Part shown: one piece after another, positions 11,146 through 22,685 of the stretch | Layout of the letters: each line of letters opens with the position of its first letter | Numbering within the stretch: the first letter of the stretch is position 1 | Origin: Xylona heveae TC161 | Lineage: Eukaryota; Ascomycota; Xylonomycetes; Xylonales; Xylonaceae | Assembly: GCF_001619985.1 (NCBI RefSeq) | Contig: NW_017264193.1 | Span: forward strand, 625,726-689,725 | Direction: 5' to 3' | Length of the DNA: 64,000 nt | Position numbers and translations under genes: made by a program | The notes under the pieces: generated by a model | Seen by the model: only the letters and a program-made list of their open reading frames with translations | What the model was told of the DNA's origin: nothing | The model's database searches: none

Positions 11146-14100
11146 CTAAGTTTGATCTGGGAGTTCCGGATTTGCCTGGTTGAACTGATCACGCTGGCTA
11201 AACTGGGTAATAGGCAGAAAGGTTAGAGGTAATCAAGCAGTATGTGGTTTGATCAATACTTACCTTGTAATAATCCGTCGTTCTGGTCATGTTTGCGTGC
11301 ATTTCGTTCATTTTACGTCCAATGCCGTTGTGGACCTTGGCCAGCTTACGGAATGACTCTCGCTGCACCCGACGGCGCGGGTAATATTCAGCAGCGCTCA
11401 TTTCCGCAACAGCATCTTCATCAATAAGTTCTCCAGCTTGTTTGTGGGGCGTTGTTGGCACAGAACTATGTGAATTTTCAGAATAGTCATAATAGTCAGG
11501 AGTCTGAACGCTACTATTTGGTTCCATAGACTCGATGACGTCTCTGACTGTCGATAGAGCCTCCGACCGCTCCGCACTGTCCTCGATTCCAAGAGACCCA
11601 ACAATTTCTCTAGCAACGGTGGAGGCAGAGTCATCAAAGCTGGTAGACGTGTCGAGATTAGATAGCGCTGGATGGCCCTCCAATTCGTATCTAACTGGGG
11701 ATTTTCCTCTATCAGCTTGGTTGGTGGACGTCCCATCGTACCCCTGAGAATCAGAGCTCTCAGGCTCTTGAATAGGAACTGTGTCTTCAACCACATCGTT
11801 CAGGGTGGGCCGAGCTAGTTGTCTTCGAGGCGGTACATTGTCGGATTCGACATTCACAGGAAAGCGATTAGAGGGACGCCTCGAAGGATTTGACGTCGCG
11901 ACTGTATTTCGGCGAATAAGCGTGTGAGGCTCATCAACGTACGAAAAGTCTTCATCCTCGATTTGATTTTGAGCTGGAGGTGCGTGAACAGCGACATTGT
12001 GACCATTAGAGGCACTACTCTCAGTCTGATTCTTCTCAATATTAAAGGTTTGAGAAGGTGCAGCCTTTACTTTTTTTGGAGATTTGAAAACCTCCTCACT
12101 GTTCTGAGTTATCGAAGCCTCAACATAATTTGGGCTCTGTGGAGTCAAATTGTTCAATGACTGCAGTGCAAGCGTTTTACTTTTACCTTTGAATGTAAAA
12201 GTTTCGGCCTGGCTCCGAAGTATTTCTTGCTTTAATATCTCTTCACCGTGATTGACACGATATTCGCTGGGCGACTCCCGCACATCTGCTCCACTCATGG
12301 TAGGAGGTTGAACCCTTCCCATGGTCCCTCCACTGCGGTCGGAGGCAGCAAAGGATGATCGTGGGCCCGTATTGTTGAACCCACCAAACATGCCGCCACC
12401 ATGAACCCCATCCGTTTGACCCATCAAGCCGTGTCGCTTCAATTGCGAGGTCGAAGGTCTCGGGTTCACAGTATTCCGGCGCTCTAAGGAAGACTTGGAA
12501 GCATTTGACCTATGGCCTGAAACACTCTGTGTGCGGATGCTGTGCGCGCGAAAGCTTCCAGGAGGGTCTTGCCAGCTGCGTGTGTCTTCTGTCGGAGGCT
12601 GCCAGGTGGACTGAATAGTCCAGCAATGACTCATATGATGGACAGCGTCTTCAAGCTGTTGTGGCATCCACTGCCCTAGTCCATATACCGATGCGTTCAA
12701 AAAGTATTTTACGCCCTCAGTATGGCGAAGACCGGGCGTGTCGACCGACACAGCAGCCAATGTCTGCAATATTCCATAGATGGCGGCCCATCTTCCACGG
12801 CGGGCCTCATGGGGATCCAGATCAGTGGCGTAGTCTGTCTTTTCGAAATTGATAAAAGCGTCGACCAGGGGATTAGAAATGACTTTTGACGGCACGAGGT
12901 CAATATTGCTTGCCTCGATGTATGACAACAGTGCGCGTGAGTTGGACAGACTTCGTTCATCATCAATGTCCATTCGTCCCTTTGATCCGGCATCTGGTGG
13001 TAGCAGTTTCGCCTGAGGAGGCACCAATGGATAAGGGTTCGGAATGTGCGGGAAATTGTTCAGATTATCGAATCTCACCAACATGTCGGTGAGTGGCAGA
13101 TCCTCGCTGTCAGCCTGAAACATATATTTGCTGTTGTGCAATATTTGCCACTTGCGGCCACTGCGCTCCTCTACGCAATCCCATCCGACTTCTCGATCCA
13201 CCAAAAAGTCAAACAATGCGCCAAAGTCGGCTTGAAGGCGTCGCACTATCTGCCTGTTGAGCCAGCTGATCGCTCCACGTTCCTTCATCGGCGGCCAGAC
13301 GCCATAGACTGATGAATAGTATTTGAGAAAGAACTCTCTGCACCTTTCATATGCGGCCTTTGATTGAGAGGGAGACTTTTGGACAGCTACACTCTTTTTG
13401 TCTTTCTCTGGCTCTTCAATCCACATTCCAGAATAGTCAAAATCTTCCAAAAGCCTTGCAGCTTCCTTGACACGAATCCGAAGCTTATCAGCCCGGTATT
13501 GAATTTGTCTTCTTGTGGACGCATTAACACCCAGTTTGGCCAGAACGAGCTCGCTCTGGTCGTCATGCATGCCAACACAATGAACAAAAGCCTCTCTGAA
13601 GCCAGAAACGTAGCAGATCTCCTCGCTTTCGCTCCATTTCAAGAAGCTTGCGGCTCTCCCAAAATCAGCCCTCACATCGTCTAGATTGCTTTTTTCTAGC
13701 CAATCAATTATTCTTGCCACATTCGCATTTGGAATCTCAACAGTCGGAGGAAGGTAATTGTCAAGGCGCTCAAGAAGACCAGGCAAGATGTCGCTGTATT
13801 TGAGACCCACCATGGAGTTTACTCCTTGAAGAAGGCCAAAAACGTTGCGTGTCGTCAGATGTTGGCTAATCTTTTCCTTTGGCGACAGTTTGCTCCCGCA
13901 AAATATGAAGATTTCATAGGTTGCTTGCAGCTCATGGTCACTGCTTATCGCCACGGATGTGTGCGGCGTTGAGGTGTTAAGACTATTCCGTCCTCCAGTT
14001 GGAAGAGCTCCGCTGTGTGGACGTCGTGGCGAAGCAGAACTGGCCATTGAGCTCCGCGATACAAATGTTGCAGATGAGAACGTGGTCGGCAAATTTTCAA

Positions 14101-14925
14101 AATCATTGTAAGTATTATGCTTATAGCCTTCGTCCAAGCACGCATTGAAGAAAGGAGAATTGAGCTTTCTCAACTCAGAGGAGTGTAGACGAAAGCTGGG
14201 TCCTGGGCCCCGCGCATCTAATCGGTCGAAGCTCAAGTACACTATGGTGTCACCCGTTTCATCCCATAGCTCAGGGTCCTATCTCAGATTAGAAAGCTAA
14301 CCCCTAGAACTATAGATATCCTTTTACTTACCTTTATCATGCTTTGCCAAAAGCTGCAAGCACCATCGGGACCAAATCTTTTGATTTTATAGCGCGCATA
14401 GAAATTATCAGACTCGTCAGCCATGAGATCCGGGCGTTCATAAAATGATTTATGTCTGGTAAGTGTGCGTTGAAGCTCAAAAGAAAAATCGTCTGCCATC
14501 GGAGACGGAAAAGGGTTGGATTCTGACCGGAGAACAGACATCTCAACCGCTTTCTCCTTTGACTTTCCTCCGGAAAAAGTTGCCGCAAGCTTATGTCTGA
14601 TCTTTTCACTGTTGCCATCCATAAAAGCTCGCAGTCTGCTTTTCTTGTGAGTCGTTCTTCCGCTCACGGTGGCAGCCGGAGTCGGTACAATGGCGTTGTT
14701 GAGCACATAGCCTGCTCCTGATGGGGCTGGGACCCACGATGCGTGCGTTGGTGAATTCAACGGCTCTGAGAATTGAGGAAGAGAGCCAGGGGCCTCCAGC
14801 TCATCATCAGAGACGTATCCGAACAATAGATCAGCTGAGCTTGTGGTAGCACCAGCGAGTGGAGTTGGGCCCACGTCGTTCACTTCGGCCTTTTTCTTGC
14901 GCACATACGCGCTCCTACCTGACAT
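11146..14925 (-). CDS. Large uncharacterised fungal protein, about 1221 aa
   Basis: Exons on the minus strand are 14925-14332, 14278-11264 and 11202-11146; introns are 53 bp (donor GTAAGT) and 61 bp (donor GTAAGT, acceptor CCCAG). Phases agree exactly. The start is ATG at 14925 (MSGRSAYVRKKK). Splicing joins SMIK to DPELWDETGDTIVYLSF, and YYK to a short tail FSQRDQF. After a disordered first 200 residues comes a structured part with VYLSF..RGPGPSFRLHS, weakly reminiscent of BTB-like fungal proteins. A helical centre follows (YSGMWIEEPEKDKK, then REFFLKYYSSVYGVWPP). The last 450 residues are Ser/Asn/Pro-rich and probably disordered. No signal peptide or membrane helix is seen. I do not recognise a family with a known role. 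The exon structure is well supported; the function is unknown. Confidence 0.8.
11203..11263 (-). other. Last intron of the 1221-aa protein gene
   Basis: 61 bp, GTAAGT..CCCAG on the minus strand. It leaves a 57-nt terminal exon that ends at a TAG at 11146-11148. Confidence 0.75.
14279..14331 (-). other. First intron of the 1221-aa protein gene
   Basis: 53 bp, GTAAGT..GATAG on the minus strand. Exon 1 is exactly 198 codons and the next exon continues in phase 0. Confidence 0.8.
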
Positions 14926-15337
14926 TGCGTAGAGCCGTTCTGGTGAAGGGAGGAAAAGACACAGAACAGATACTGGTAGTTGATGCAAGCAAGACTAACG
15001 CTAGGGGAAAGAAGAAAACTCGGAGGTGAAGAAAGAAGGTAAGGGTTGGGTGTTGAAAGTGAAGAAGAGTGAAAAATAACAACAAAGAGCGAGAGTATAA
15101 GCTGAGCTCAGTTGCCACGGGGAGTCGGGGTCATCAAGTAGTGATCTTAGGAGGCTCAAAACAAAGGCTATGACCAAGCACCAAATATTCACTGCTGCAT
15201 GAAAAGCTGTACGCAAAGAACCTGAACAGAGAAGACCGCACAAGAGTTTTGACACGGGGTTTTTTGTAATAGTAATGCAAATTATGCAAATAATATGTGA
15301 TGGAAATTGAAGTAATTCATACATGGTAATAACATTC
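14926..15337. other. Upstream region of the 1221-aa protein gene
   Basis: Expected promoter and 5' leader of the minus-strand gene ending at 14925. It is pyrimidine-rich on that strand close to the ATG. No other gene is seen. Confidence 0.5.
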
Positions 15338-15622
15338 TCACCTCTTGCATGTCCAGCCTGCTGTGGTGACTACCGGGATCCCTACTAACACCCACCGGCG
15401 CGCATGGTTCGGGCCATACCCTCCCGCATCTGTAGTATGAGCCAGCAAGCCCAGAGTCCATCTTGGGACAATTGACCCTTTCGGTTCAAGGCCAAGAAAT
15501 CCAGGATGCCGCTGCTGCAGTACCCTAATGATGCTATTGATGATCGGGCAGATCAGACCAGGGGCCATCAGGACGACAAAAGATTCAGACGAAAAGGGCA
15601 TAGAGCTTTGATGGGCCGACAT
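15338..15622 (-). CDS. Possible small hypothetical protein, 94 aa
   Basis: An ATG-started frame with a moderately hydrophobic first half (VLMAPGLICPIINSII) and a basic second half (YGPNHARRWVLVG). A GTGAGA donor overlaps the stop region, so it could continue into another exon. I do not recognise it. It may be a real short gene, a remnant or chance; only the clean ATG frame and non-repetitive composition support it. Confidence 0.25.
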   Translation of the reverse strand: MSAHQSSMPFSSESFVVLMAPGLICPIINSIIRVLQQRHPGFLGLEPKGSIVPRWTLGLLAHTTDAGGYGPNHARRWVLVGIPVVTTAGWTCKR

Positions 15623-16359
15623 GGCTATGCAGCCACAACGTTCAGTTAAGTCCCCCTTCTAAGGTGTTGCATTTTGGCCGAAACCATCAATCAACGAACT
15701 TGACAAGCCTGGCGGCGGATTGAATAGTGGAAAGTTCAAAGGTCCGGGGTAAAGCGCCGTCGGGGAGTCCTTGGCTCGATTGGCAGGTGTCGGCTGAAAG
15801 ATCCGTAAGGGCAGCCATAGAAGCACGGGGCGCTTTCGGATATGCAGCAAAGATTGGGAACAACGATTGAACAAAGAAAAGCTTTGAGGAATGGATGATG
15901 TATTGGATAGAGTCTAGGAGCTAGGTATGTAGCCATTCTGGTCCTTTTTATAGGTAATCTAGTTGCTCACTAAAATAGAGACATTGTTTCCTGCTACAAA
16001 CATTTCCCTTGCCGATAAGACGATCATGCTCTCCCAAAACTAGAAACTATATAGGTATTACACATTCAGTATAGTTATACATTCAGTATATACATCGGGA
16101 CACTAATTGATTTCAGCGACATGAACCAGCAGTGATGAATAAATTACTCTGTACTCTCTGACGGTTGAGCTAATGTATAAGTTGCCACGTGCAAAGACTC
16201 AACCAGACATCCGCACGAAGCTGCTCTCACGGAACAAGCAATTATTATAAGCTTGATGTGGGATAATTATGCATGCCAGGATCTGCGTTTAGCCCTTCCC
16301 CTTTAACAGAACCTCCTCCATAGAAGCATATCATTAAAGTCCATCATCTTCTAAACGGT
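15623..16359. other. Intergenic region
   Basis: No convincing gene. Short minus-strand frames near 15660-15936 lack any recognisable feature. The stretch near 16050-16090 is AT-rich. Confidence 0.5.
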
Positions 16360-17250
16360 ATGCAGCTCACCATTTTCATCAACGTACTCCGTCACGATCA
16401 AGTCCCCCCCTTATCCTCACCGATGTCTTCTCCCTTTAGCAACAGAAATTTCCGTGGCATACTCATATATACCAAGTGATCAATACACACTTTTTGGCCA
16501 AAGATGATGCCGCTTCGAAAATTTGGAATTGCTGCCTGCGATGCAACCATTGCCACCGCGAAAATCGCGACTGCCTCGTTGCTCAGGGCAACAACGGACT
16601 GGATCTGCACATGGAGCCTGTCCAATGAACGATACGGATCATGTTTGTTCCTCCTTCAAAAAGTCACGGAATTCTTGCGGGAACAGATCATCTGTAATGA
16701 CAGTTGAACGGGCGCCCGTGTCCCAAATCATCAATTGGTTGTCCAACTTGCACACGGAGTCCTCGCTGCCAGCGTCGAGTCCTTCAATTCGTAAATTGTG
16801 GGAGCCAGCCATCTTCGAGCTCGGCTTTGATCCTCACATATGGTTGACGCCATGGTTTTTTTCGCCTCTTCCTTCCTAGCTGCTGCGAAGCGATTCTCAG
16901 AAGGCTGAGGGAAAGAATTTCCTGATTCCAGGACGGCGCTGCTTTGTATTTCTGCTCCAGCAGGCTCGTTTTCGGAGATGAGATTTGGTTGATTTCTTGC
17001 ATGCTCCAAAGAGCAAGCTCCCTGCGCCGCTGCGGTAAATCTCTAGAAGTTGCAGATGGTGGTAGTAACAAGAACTTCTCGTCTATATCGCCGAGTGAGT
17101 TCCCCACGGCATATATCGCCCCCTTCCAGGTAGACAATGCGGGCATGGTGACAGACAGGTCATTGTACTTTCTGTTCATGTCCGTTGTGAGCTCCCGGAG
17201 CACATCTAGGATGCCGCGTATCTGCTGTCATGAAGTTCTGCTGATGATGA
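16360..17250 (-). pseudogene. Decayed gene with a retropepsin-like aspartyl protease signature
   Basis: Several overlapping minus-strand frames carry pieces of what looks like one protein. The first piece is a helical N-terminal part (about 16784-17203). It is followed by a piece with WDTGARSTVIT, the D-T/S-G-A signature of retropepsin-like proteases (near 16700-16740). The last piece, with hydrophobic strands such as VAIFAVAMVA and CIDHLVYMS, lies at 16398-16600. No single frame holds all of them and the whole looks broken, with about two or three breaks. No reverse transcriptase, integrase or terminal repeats are seen nearby, so it is either a decayed host gene with a retropepsin-like domain or a small relic of a retroelement. 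A. sequence error in one place cannot be excluded. Confidence 0.5.
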
Positions 17251-18925
17251 GCAATATGGTTGTTTATGCTGAGTATCGTTTAGTTAGAGATAGTGTATAA
17301 TACTCGAGCGATGAGGCAGAGTTGCTGGTTTTTATACCCGTCTCAGGTGTCTAGCAGGAACGGTGAACGTTGGCCAGAGCACACAGGACTTGTTTACGTT
17401 TCTTAGAAAACAAAAATGGCAATAATCTTCATTAGTTATCAATCTTGGTTGTTTGAAGTAGCATATGATGATATGAGATTTGACCCGGTCAAGGATTTCA
17501 TTTCCGTTTTGAACCGATATAAGAGGAAATGATGAAAGAGATTCAGACAGTTTCAAGATCGAATAGGAAATTGTTTAAAAGGTGTCATCTCGGAATAACA
17601 AGAGATCTTAGTATATGATACTGGATTGGTCTCCATCGGTATAGTTTACTTGTTCTTTCGAGAGGCGTTCCAGAGAGGTAATATATATCGTGGGACGGTG
17701 AAGGTGAATATTCACCTGGCGGGCCAGGCAGACTTTTAACTACAGACAGTGAAGCGGTAGCGCGACTCGGATAGCTTTCTCCCCTATAGATCCTGATCTA
17801 GTTAATCATTGTCGCTTGTCTTCACTATACAGTCTTCACTATACAGTGTTATATTACAGATGAATCCTGCGGTAACTTTCAGCACTGCCAATCGAATTTT
17901 GGCTAAGGTATAACATTGGCTTCACAGTGATAATTGATACAACAGCGCTACCCCGATTCCATCTTATCTTGGACGCGGTATTATGTCAGCTTATGGTTTG
18001 TGAGGGAGGCAGAGAACTGTCATGGCGGGATCGATCGATATGGACCCACGGTTCGCTGCCTGAGCGCTGCCCGCCGAAACCTTGTTTTCTCTATTTGGTA
18101 CACAAGCTGTTCAGAACAGAAACAAGTTACTGGCATCGTCGATTGATCACAGAGCTTCTACGCCTCAATTCGGAGAGCCTCAAGATCAAGCAAGAGACAA
18201 GCTGAGCAATTAGACTCCGGCAACATGGGCCAGCTTGAATAAATACAGGAAAGGGTAGATATATTCACAGCATCAAGCTTTTCGGACAGCATCGTTGCGC
18301 GATCACTTCTCAAGAAGTTTACGCTGTAACTAACTTTTGCATGAGCTTACGATGTACTTTATATGCGACATCAAAAGTATAACCCAAGCCGGGACGATAA
18401 TGATGATGATAATGGGTGTTCGTGGTCTCGAGTATCTGCATCCCGTGTGGTTTTGACCAACCACGATGCGAATTGACCAGCCACCCCAACCACCTGTTTC
18501 TTGCTCGCCCAGCCAGCCTTCTCATTTCCCCTCATGCGCGCTGACGCTGCTGCGTCACTTACAGCTGCCAGGATGTAGCCCTGGCGTCTTTTCCCTTTTC
18601 CCTTTTCCCTTTTCTTCCTTGATTTTTCCTCTTCTTCCTCTTTGTCCCATCTTTCCCTTTTGCGTTGATCGTCTCGTTATACATTTTCGCATATGATCCG
18701 GTGAACGTGCATATCCAAACATTGCCAACGCCAGCGATATATTGTACGTATCAAATTGCAATGCACGAATTTTTCATAACCCGAAGGAAAATAAGCTAAC
18801 GAATACGCAGGCACTGGGACAATAGAATTGGATAAGCTCCGACAATATCTTCCCTGCGATAGCTCCAAACATTTTCGCTTCAACCTCCCGACCAGCTCAC
18901 TTAATCCAACACATTACCGTCCAAA
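17251..18925. other. Intergenic region, about 1.7 kb
   Basis: AT-rich with short direct repeats such as the duplicated TCTTCACTATACAG near 17818-17845. A pyrimidine-rich block precedes the MARVEL-like gene. Open frames here start without ATG or are short. Confidence 0.55.
18588..18613. repeat. Tandem TTTTCCC repeat
   Basis: About three and a half units of a 7-bp pyrimidine repeat, roughly 320 bp upstream of the membrane protein ATG. It is probably part of a pyrimidine-rich core promoter. Confidence 0.7.
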
Positions 18926-19561
18926 ATGCTGCGCGGACTTGTATTCACCTTCTGGCGGCTGCTAGAAATCATCACTCTGATTCCCACTTTGGGGATGCTA
19001 GCCTGGTTCGTGCACGGCTTTGTCGCCTCGAACCAGCTCACGCCAGACTATATCCTGGTGCTGTTCATTGCCAGCGTCCTGGCCACCGCATGGGCGATTG
19101 CAACACTATTCGCCTATCACCGGGCCAGCCATTCTCCCTTTTTCGTCAGCATCATCGATCTTGGCTTCGTAGGCACCTTCATCGCCGGCGTGTATCTGCT
19201 GCGCGGCGTCACGCACGTGAGCTGCCACAGCTGGACGTCCGGGCCCTTGTATTTCAGTCTGGGCCCCTTTGGATACTATGGCCGGCAATCGGGCAATTCG
19301 TGGTCGTTTCACATCAACAAGTCGTGCGCGATGCTCAAGGCCTGTTTTGCCTTTGGCATCATGAACTGCATCTTCTTTTTCGTCACGGCGCTGATTGCCC
19401 TGCTGTTCCATGACAACAACCGCGCCCGCGAGGAGGTCGTCGTCAAGCGCGAACGCGTCTCCCGTCATGGTCACCGCCGGAGCCACTCCCGCAGCAACTA
19501 TGGCGCATATCCGGACCGCCGCTCGTCGCACCGGAGCACCCGTCGTCAGTATTACGTCTGA
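18926..19561 (+). CDS. Four-helix membrane protein, MARVEL-like, 211 aa
   Basis: A single exon with ATG in the context CCAAAATG. Four hydrophobic segments lie at about residues 8-28, 42-63, 73-95 and 134-160. The cysteines between helices 3 and 4 (SCHSW and NKSCAM) are consistent with an external loop. The spacing resembles the MARVEL domain of fungal non-classical export and eisosome-associated proteins. The tail (about 165-211) is hydrophilic and very basic, with RHGHRRSHSRS and SSHRSTRRQYYV, and probably lies in the cytosol. The specific role is unknown. The coding region is GC-rich compared with its flanks, which helps define its borders. Confidence 0.75.
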   Translation: MLRGLVFTFWRLLEIITLIPTLGMLAWFVHGFVASNQLTPDYILVLFIASVLATAWAIATLFAYHRASHSPFFVSIIDLGFVGTFIAGVYLLRGVTHVSCHSWTSGPLYFSLGPFGYYGRQSGNSWSFHINKSCAMLKACFAFGIMNCIFFFVTALIALLFHDNNRAREEVVVKRERVSRHGHRRSHSRSNYGAYPDRRSSHRSTRRQYYV

Positions 19562-21008
19562 TCTGACTTGGACTTAACCAGAAAATCAGGCCCTTCTCGG
19601 GCTCATGGATTTCGACGAATCCACCCTATTTCTCTTTTTTTTTTCATTCTTATTTTTATTCTTATTTTTTTTATACGTCCAAATAATGTTGTCTTTGCGA
19701 CGAACCCATGGTTCATCTGACGAAAACGATTCTCTTTTTTCTTATCATTTACATTTCCGGAGAAGGAAATATTAATGTCGAACGATGATGAGCGATGATA
19801 ATACGACACGGCATGAACCTGTCTAGACTCACTCTCATAGTCTTTCAGGATGTCGAATTCCTGAAAATTCTGTTATCTCATTCTTGCCTCCTCTTCTCCT
19901 CTTCTCCTCTTCTTCTTTTCTCTTCTTGTCCTTCTAAATATGCTGAGATATCCCTTTGCCGAGCTTCTCCAACGCTCCGTTGCTTTAGTCCCAATTAACT
20001 TTTCTTCCCCCCTCCTTTTTTATTTTGTTATTTTTCCTCTCCTTTTTCGTCTGTCCTATCTCATGTCCTTATCTTCTATACTCTCAATCACAGGCTACGA
20101 CAGCAATACTTTACTTCTGTCAATTTTACCTCTATCAGATTTTACCTGAATTCTAATACATACTTTTCTCCGTGACCTCGAAAAGATGGAATCTGAAGCC
20201 AGGACCCCATGATGCCATGATGCCATGATGCCAAGAAACAAGCAACAGGCAACATGTGACGTTTTGTAGCAAGCAGCTGGCAAAGAAGTACTCCGTACTT
20301 GGAGCCAGCCAGGGTTGCAGGCCAGTATATAACCAGGTCACATACCTTAACATACCTTACCTACCTTACTCTCGAAAGTTACCCAGTTCAGGTACGAAGT
20401 AATTCAATGATACCACTCACACCAGACAAACAAAAACGCTAAAGCGAAATGAACAAACATCTCAGACACATAGTAGGATTAGCTTAGTACATGCATAATC
20501 TAATCTATGACTCGCGCTCATCTACCCATCTCTTTTTCGGCATAATCTACTCTGTACTTTACATCGAACAATGCTATTCTAGCTGATGCCTGGCGTACCA
20601 ATCACGTTCCCGCTTCCGCATTTCTATATGCGAGAGGTCGCTTTGGGTTGTTCCTCCCAGAGTTGAGACGTCAAGATTTAACAAAACCCCTCCTTCAATT
20701 CTTTCTCGTCCTGCCTGATCATTAGGTCTGGACGGGGTCTCATATCAGGACCATGACCTGCTGGAGTGTATCGTGGCGTGGAAGTAGCTCTGGATATCGT
20801 GACGTATTGCCTCCGGCAGTAATGGCCTGCGTCGGCGCTTTTGATGAGACGGCGTGCATACATTGCAGTATCGCAGCGTTGATGGGATTCAGTGTCAGGG
20901 CCAGGGTTTGTTTGGCACTGGCGTAAAGGTCCTGCGAGGCTGCGTGGCTATGCTGCAATCGGGAAAGAAGAGGACAGCAATATCGTTGCAATGAACAATA
21001 GAGCCCAC
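19562..21008. other. Convergent intergenic region, about 1.45 kb
   Basis: Holds the 3' ends of two convergent genes. It includes T-rich and CTCCTCTT-rich tracts (19620-20050), a 3-copy 8-bp repeat at 20207-20230 and a GTACTCCGTAC palindrome at 20288-20298. No gene is seen. Confidence 0.6.
20207..20230. repeat. Three tandem copies of CCATGATG
   Basis: A perfect 8-bp unit repeated three times. Confidence 0.85.
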
Positions 21009-22685
21009 TCAGCTGACGAGCCTCTTGAAAACATGCTTCATCCTGATCGACCACCGTTTCCGTTCCCGGGGCGCTTCCTCCTCATTGGCCTGGGCGGCTC
21101 TTCTCTCAATCTCATCCAATCCCGTCGTGAGATCCATCTCTGACGCTCTGACAAACCTGCTCTTCTTGCCAACTTTAAAGGCCGTAAAGACCACAACGAA
21201 CACGCCAATGGGCAGATAATTGCCAAAGAACTGGGTAGTGTCCCACTTGCCCTTTCTAAAGACGGGCCAGCCGCTGAACAGCAGCACCGAGGAGATGACG
21301 ACGATGATCCAGTAGGCGCCAACACATGTAAATCGATTCTTAAAGGGTAAGGATGCGCGACTGATGCCCTGGGCATTCATGCCCGCGCGGAAGCGGAGGT
21401 AGGTGACGGCAATGCAGAGCCAAGTAATGATTCCCGCTAGAGCGGTGAGTTGGAGGAAAAAGTTGAAAACGCTGGTCGAACTCGACCCGACTGCCAAAAA
21501 AGCTAGCAGGCTCATGGCCCACGTGGCCAGGACAGCAAGCCAGGGGGATCCCCAAGTGGTAGTCTTTGAAAAGACGTTCGGCGCGAAGCCCGTGCCTGCC
21601 ATGGAATGGAGAGTTCGCGAAGCGGTGTAAATATCTGACACGGTGGCAGAGACGGCGGACGTGATGATGCAAGCGTTTATGATACTGGGGAGTGCTTTGA
21701 TGCCGGCCTGCTGAATCGCAATGACATAGGGACTGGCAGAGGCCGTGGAAGATGAGCCCAGGCGAGAGTCGTCGGATGGCACAATGAGGCTGACGCAAAA
21801 GGCGCCCAAAAAGTAAAAAAGGAGAACACGGATCCACGTCGCCCGCAACGCGGTGGGCAGGATCTTGCGAGGGTTACGGGTCTCGGCCGAGGCCAGGGCC
21901 AGCATCTCAGCGCCAATCGACGAGAAGGAGGCCGTGGTCAGGCCGGAAAAGAAACCTAGGAAGCGTCCCAGCGAGCCGCCTATCCCTTCATACTGCACAA
22001 AGGGGCCTGGGTTTTTCCAGTACCTGAAGCCAATGTAGTCGTGGCTTGGACCTCCGCCGGCGTCGAGAACGATGGACAGGATAATCAGTCCGACAATGGT
22101 GATGACCTTGATTGTGGACATGTAGAACTCGACCTCTGCATACAGCCGCGGACCACAGAGGTTGACTGCCAGAGCGAGTGCGAGACAGAGCGCTATCCAC
22201 ACGCCGCCAGGGACGGATTGGGTCCAGTACGTGACGAGCACGGCGACGGCTGACGTTTCGGCAGCTGCAATCAACGCCCAGCAGTACCAGTAGTTCCAAG
22301 ACATGGCCGCAGAAAGTGCCGGGTCAACAAAACGTCCGGAGAGTCTCAGGTGGGCGCCCACGACGGGCAGATATGTCACCATCTCGCCGACGCACAGCAT
22401 GACGCAGAAGACGACGGAGCATATCACGACATAACCCAAAACCAAACCGACAGGTCCCGCAGTAGTAAGCGCTGAGCCAATGCCCAAGAAGATGCCTGTG
22501 CCAATGACCGAGCCCAGACTGATGAACGTGAGGTGACGACTATTGAGCTTCTGGTGGAGGCCTTCGGTACTATTGTGGTGCTGGCTCTCCAATTGCGTTC
22601 CATCTTCGATATAGCCCAGGTCGAAGCTGTCAGGGTCACCCTCTTTCCCCGGCGGAGGAGCATTCTTCTTCAAGTCGGTTGCCAT
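21009..22685 (-). CDS. Amino-acid permease of the APC superfamily (YAT type), 558 aa
   Basis: A plasma membrane amino-acid/proton symporter by family. A single exon starts at ATG 22685. The cytosolic N-terminus ends in LNSRHLTFISLGSVIGTGIFLG, the conserved first helix of yeast-type permeases with its substrate-backbone-binding GTG. About 12 hydrophobic segments follow, with family motifs such as GEMVTYLP in helix 3 and FFSGLTTASFSSIGAEM in helix 6. The N-terminal and C-terminal tails are hydrophilic, and the C-terminal tail is Lys/Arg-rich. Length is normal (about 550 aa). A TATAAA lies 136-141 bp upstream on the coding strand (22821-22826). Substrate range cannot be read from the sequence. 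Confidence 0.93.
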   Translation of the reverse strand: MATDLKKNAPPPGKEGDPDSFDLGYIEDGTQLESQHHNSTEGLHQKLNSRHLTFISLGSVIGTGIFLGIGSALTTAGPVGLVLGYVVICSVVFCVMLCVGEMVTYLPVVGAHLRLSGRFVDPALSAAMSWNYWYCWALIAAAETSAVAVLVTYWTQSVPGGVWIALCLALALAVNLCGPRLYAEVEFYMSTIKVITIVGLIILSIVLDAGGGPSHDYIGFRYWKNPGPFVQYEGIGGSLGRFLGFFSGLTTASFSSIGAEMLALASAETRNPRKILPTALRATWIRVLLFYFLGAFCVSLIVPSDDSRLGSSSTASASPYVIAIQQAGIKALPSIINACIITSAVSATVSDIYTASRTLHSMAGTGFAPNVFSKTTTWGSPWLAVLATWAMSLLAFLAVGSSSTSVFNFFLQLTALAGIITWLCIAVTYLRFRAGMNAQGISRASLPFKNRFTCVGAYWIIVVISSVLLFSGWPVFRKGKWDTTQFFGNYLPIGVFVVVFTAFKVGKKSRFVRASEMDLTTGLDEIERRAAQANEEEAPRERKRWSIRMKHVFKRLVS

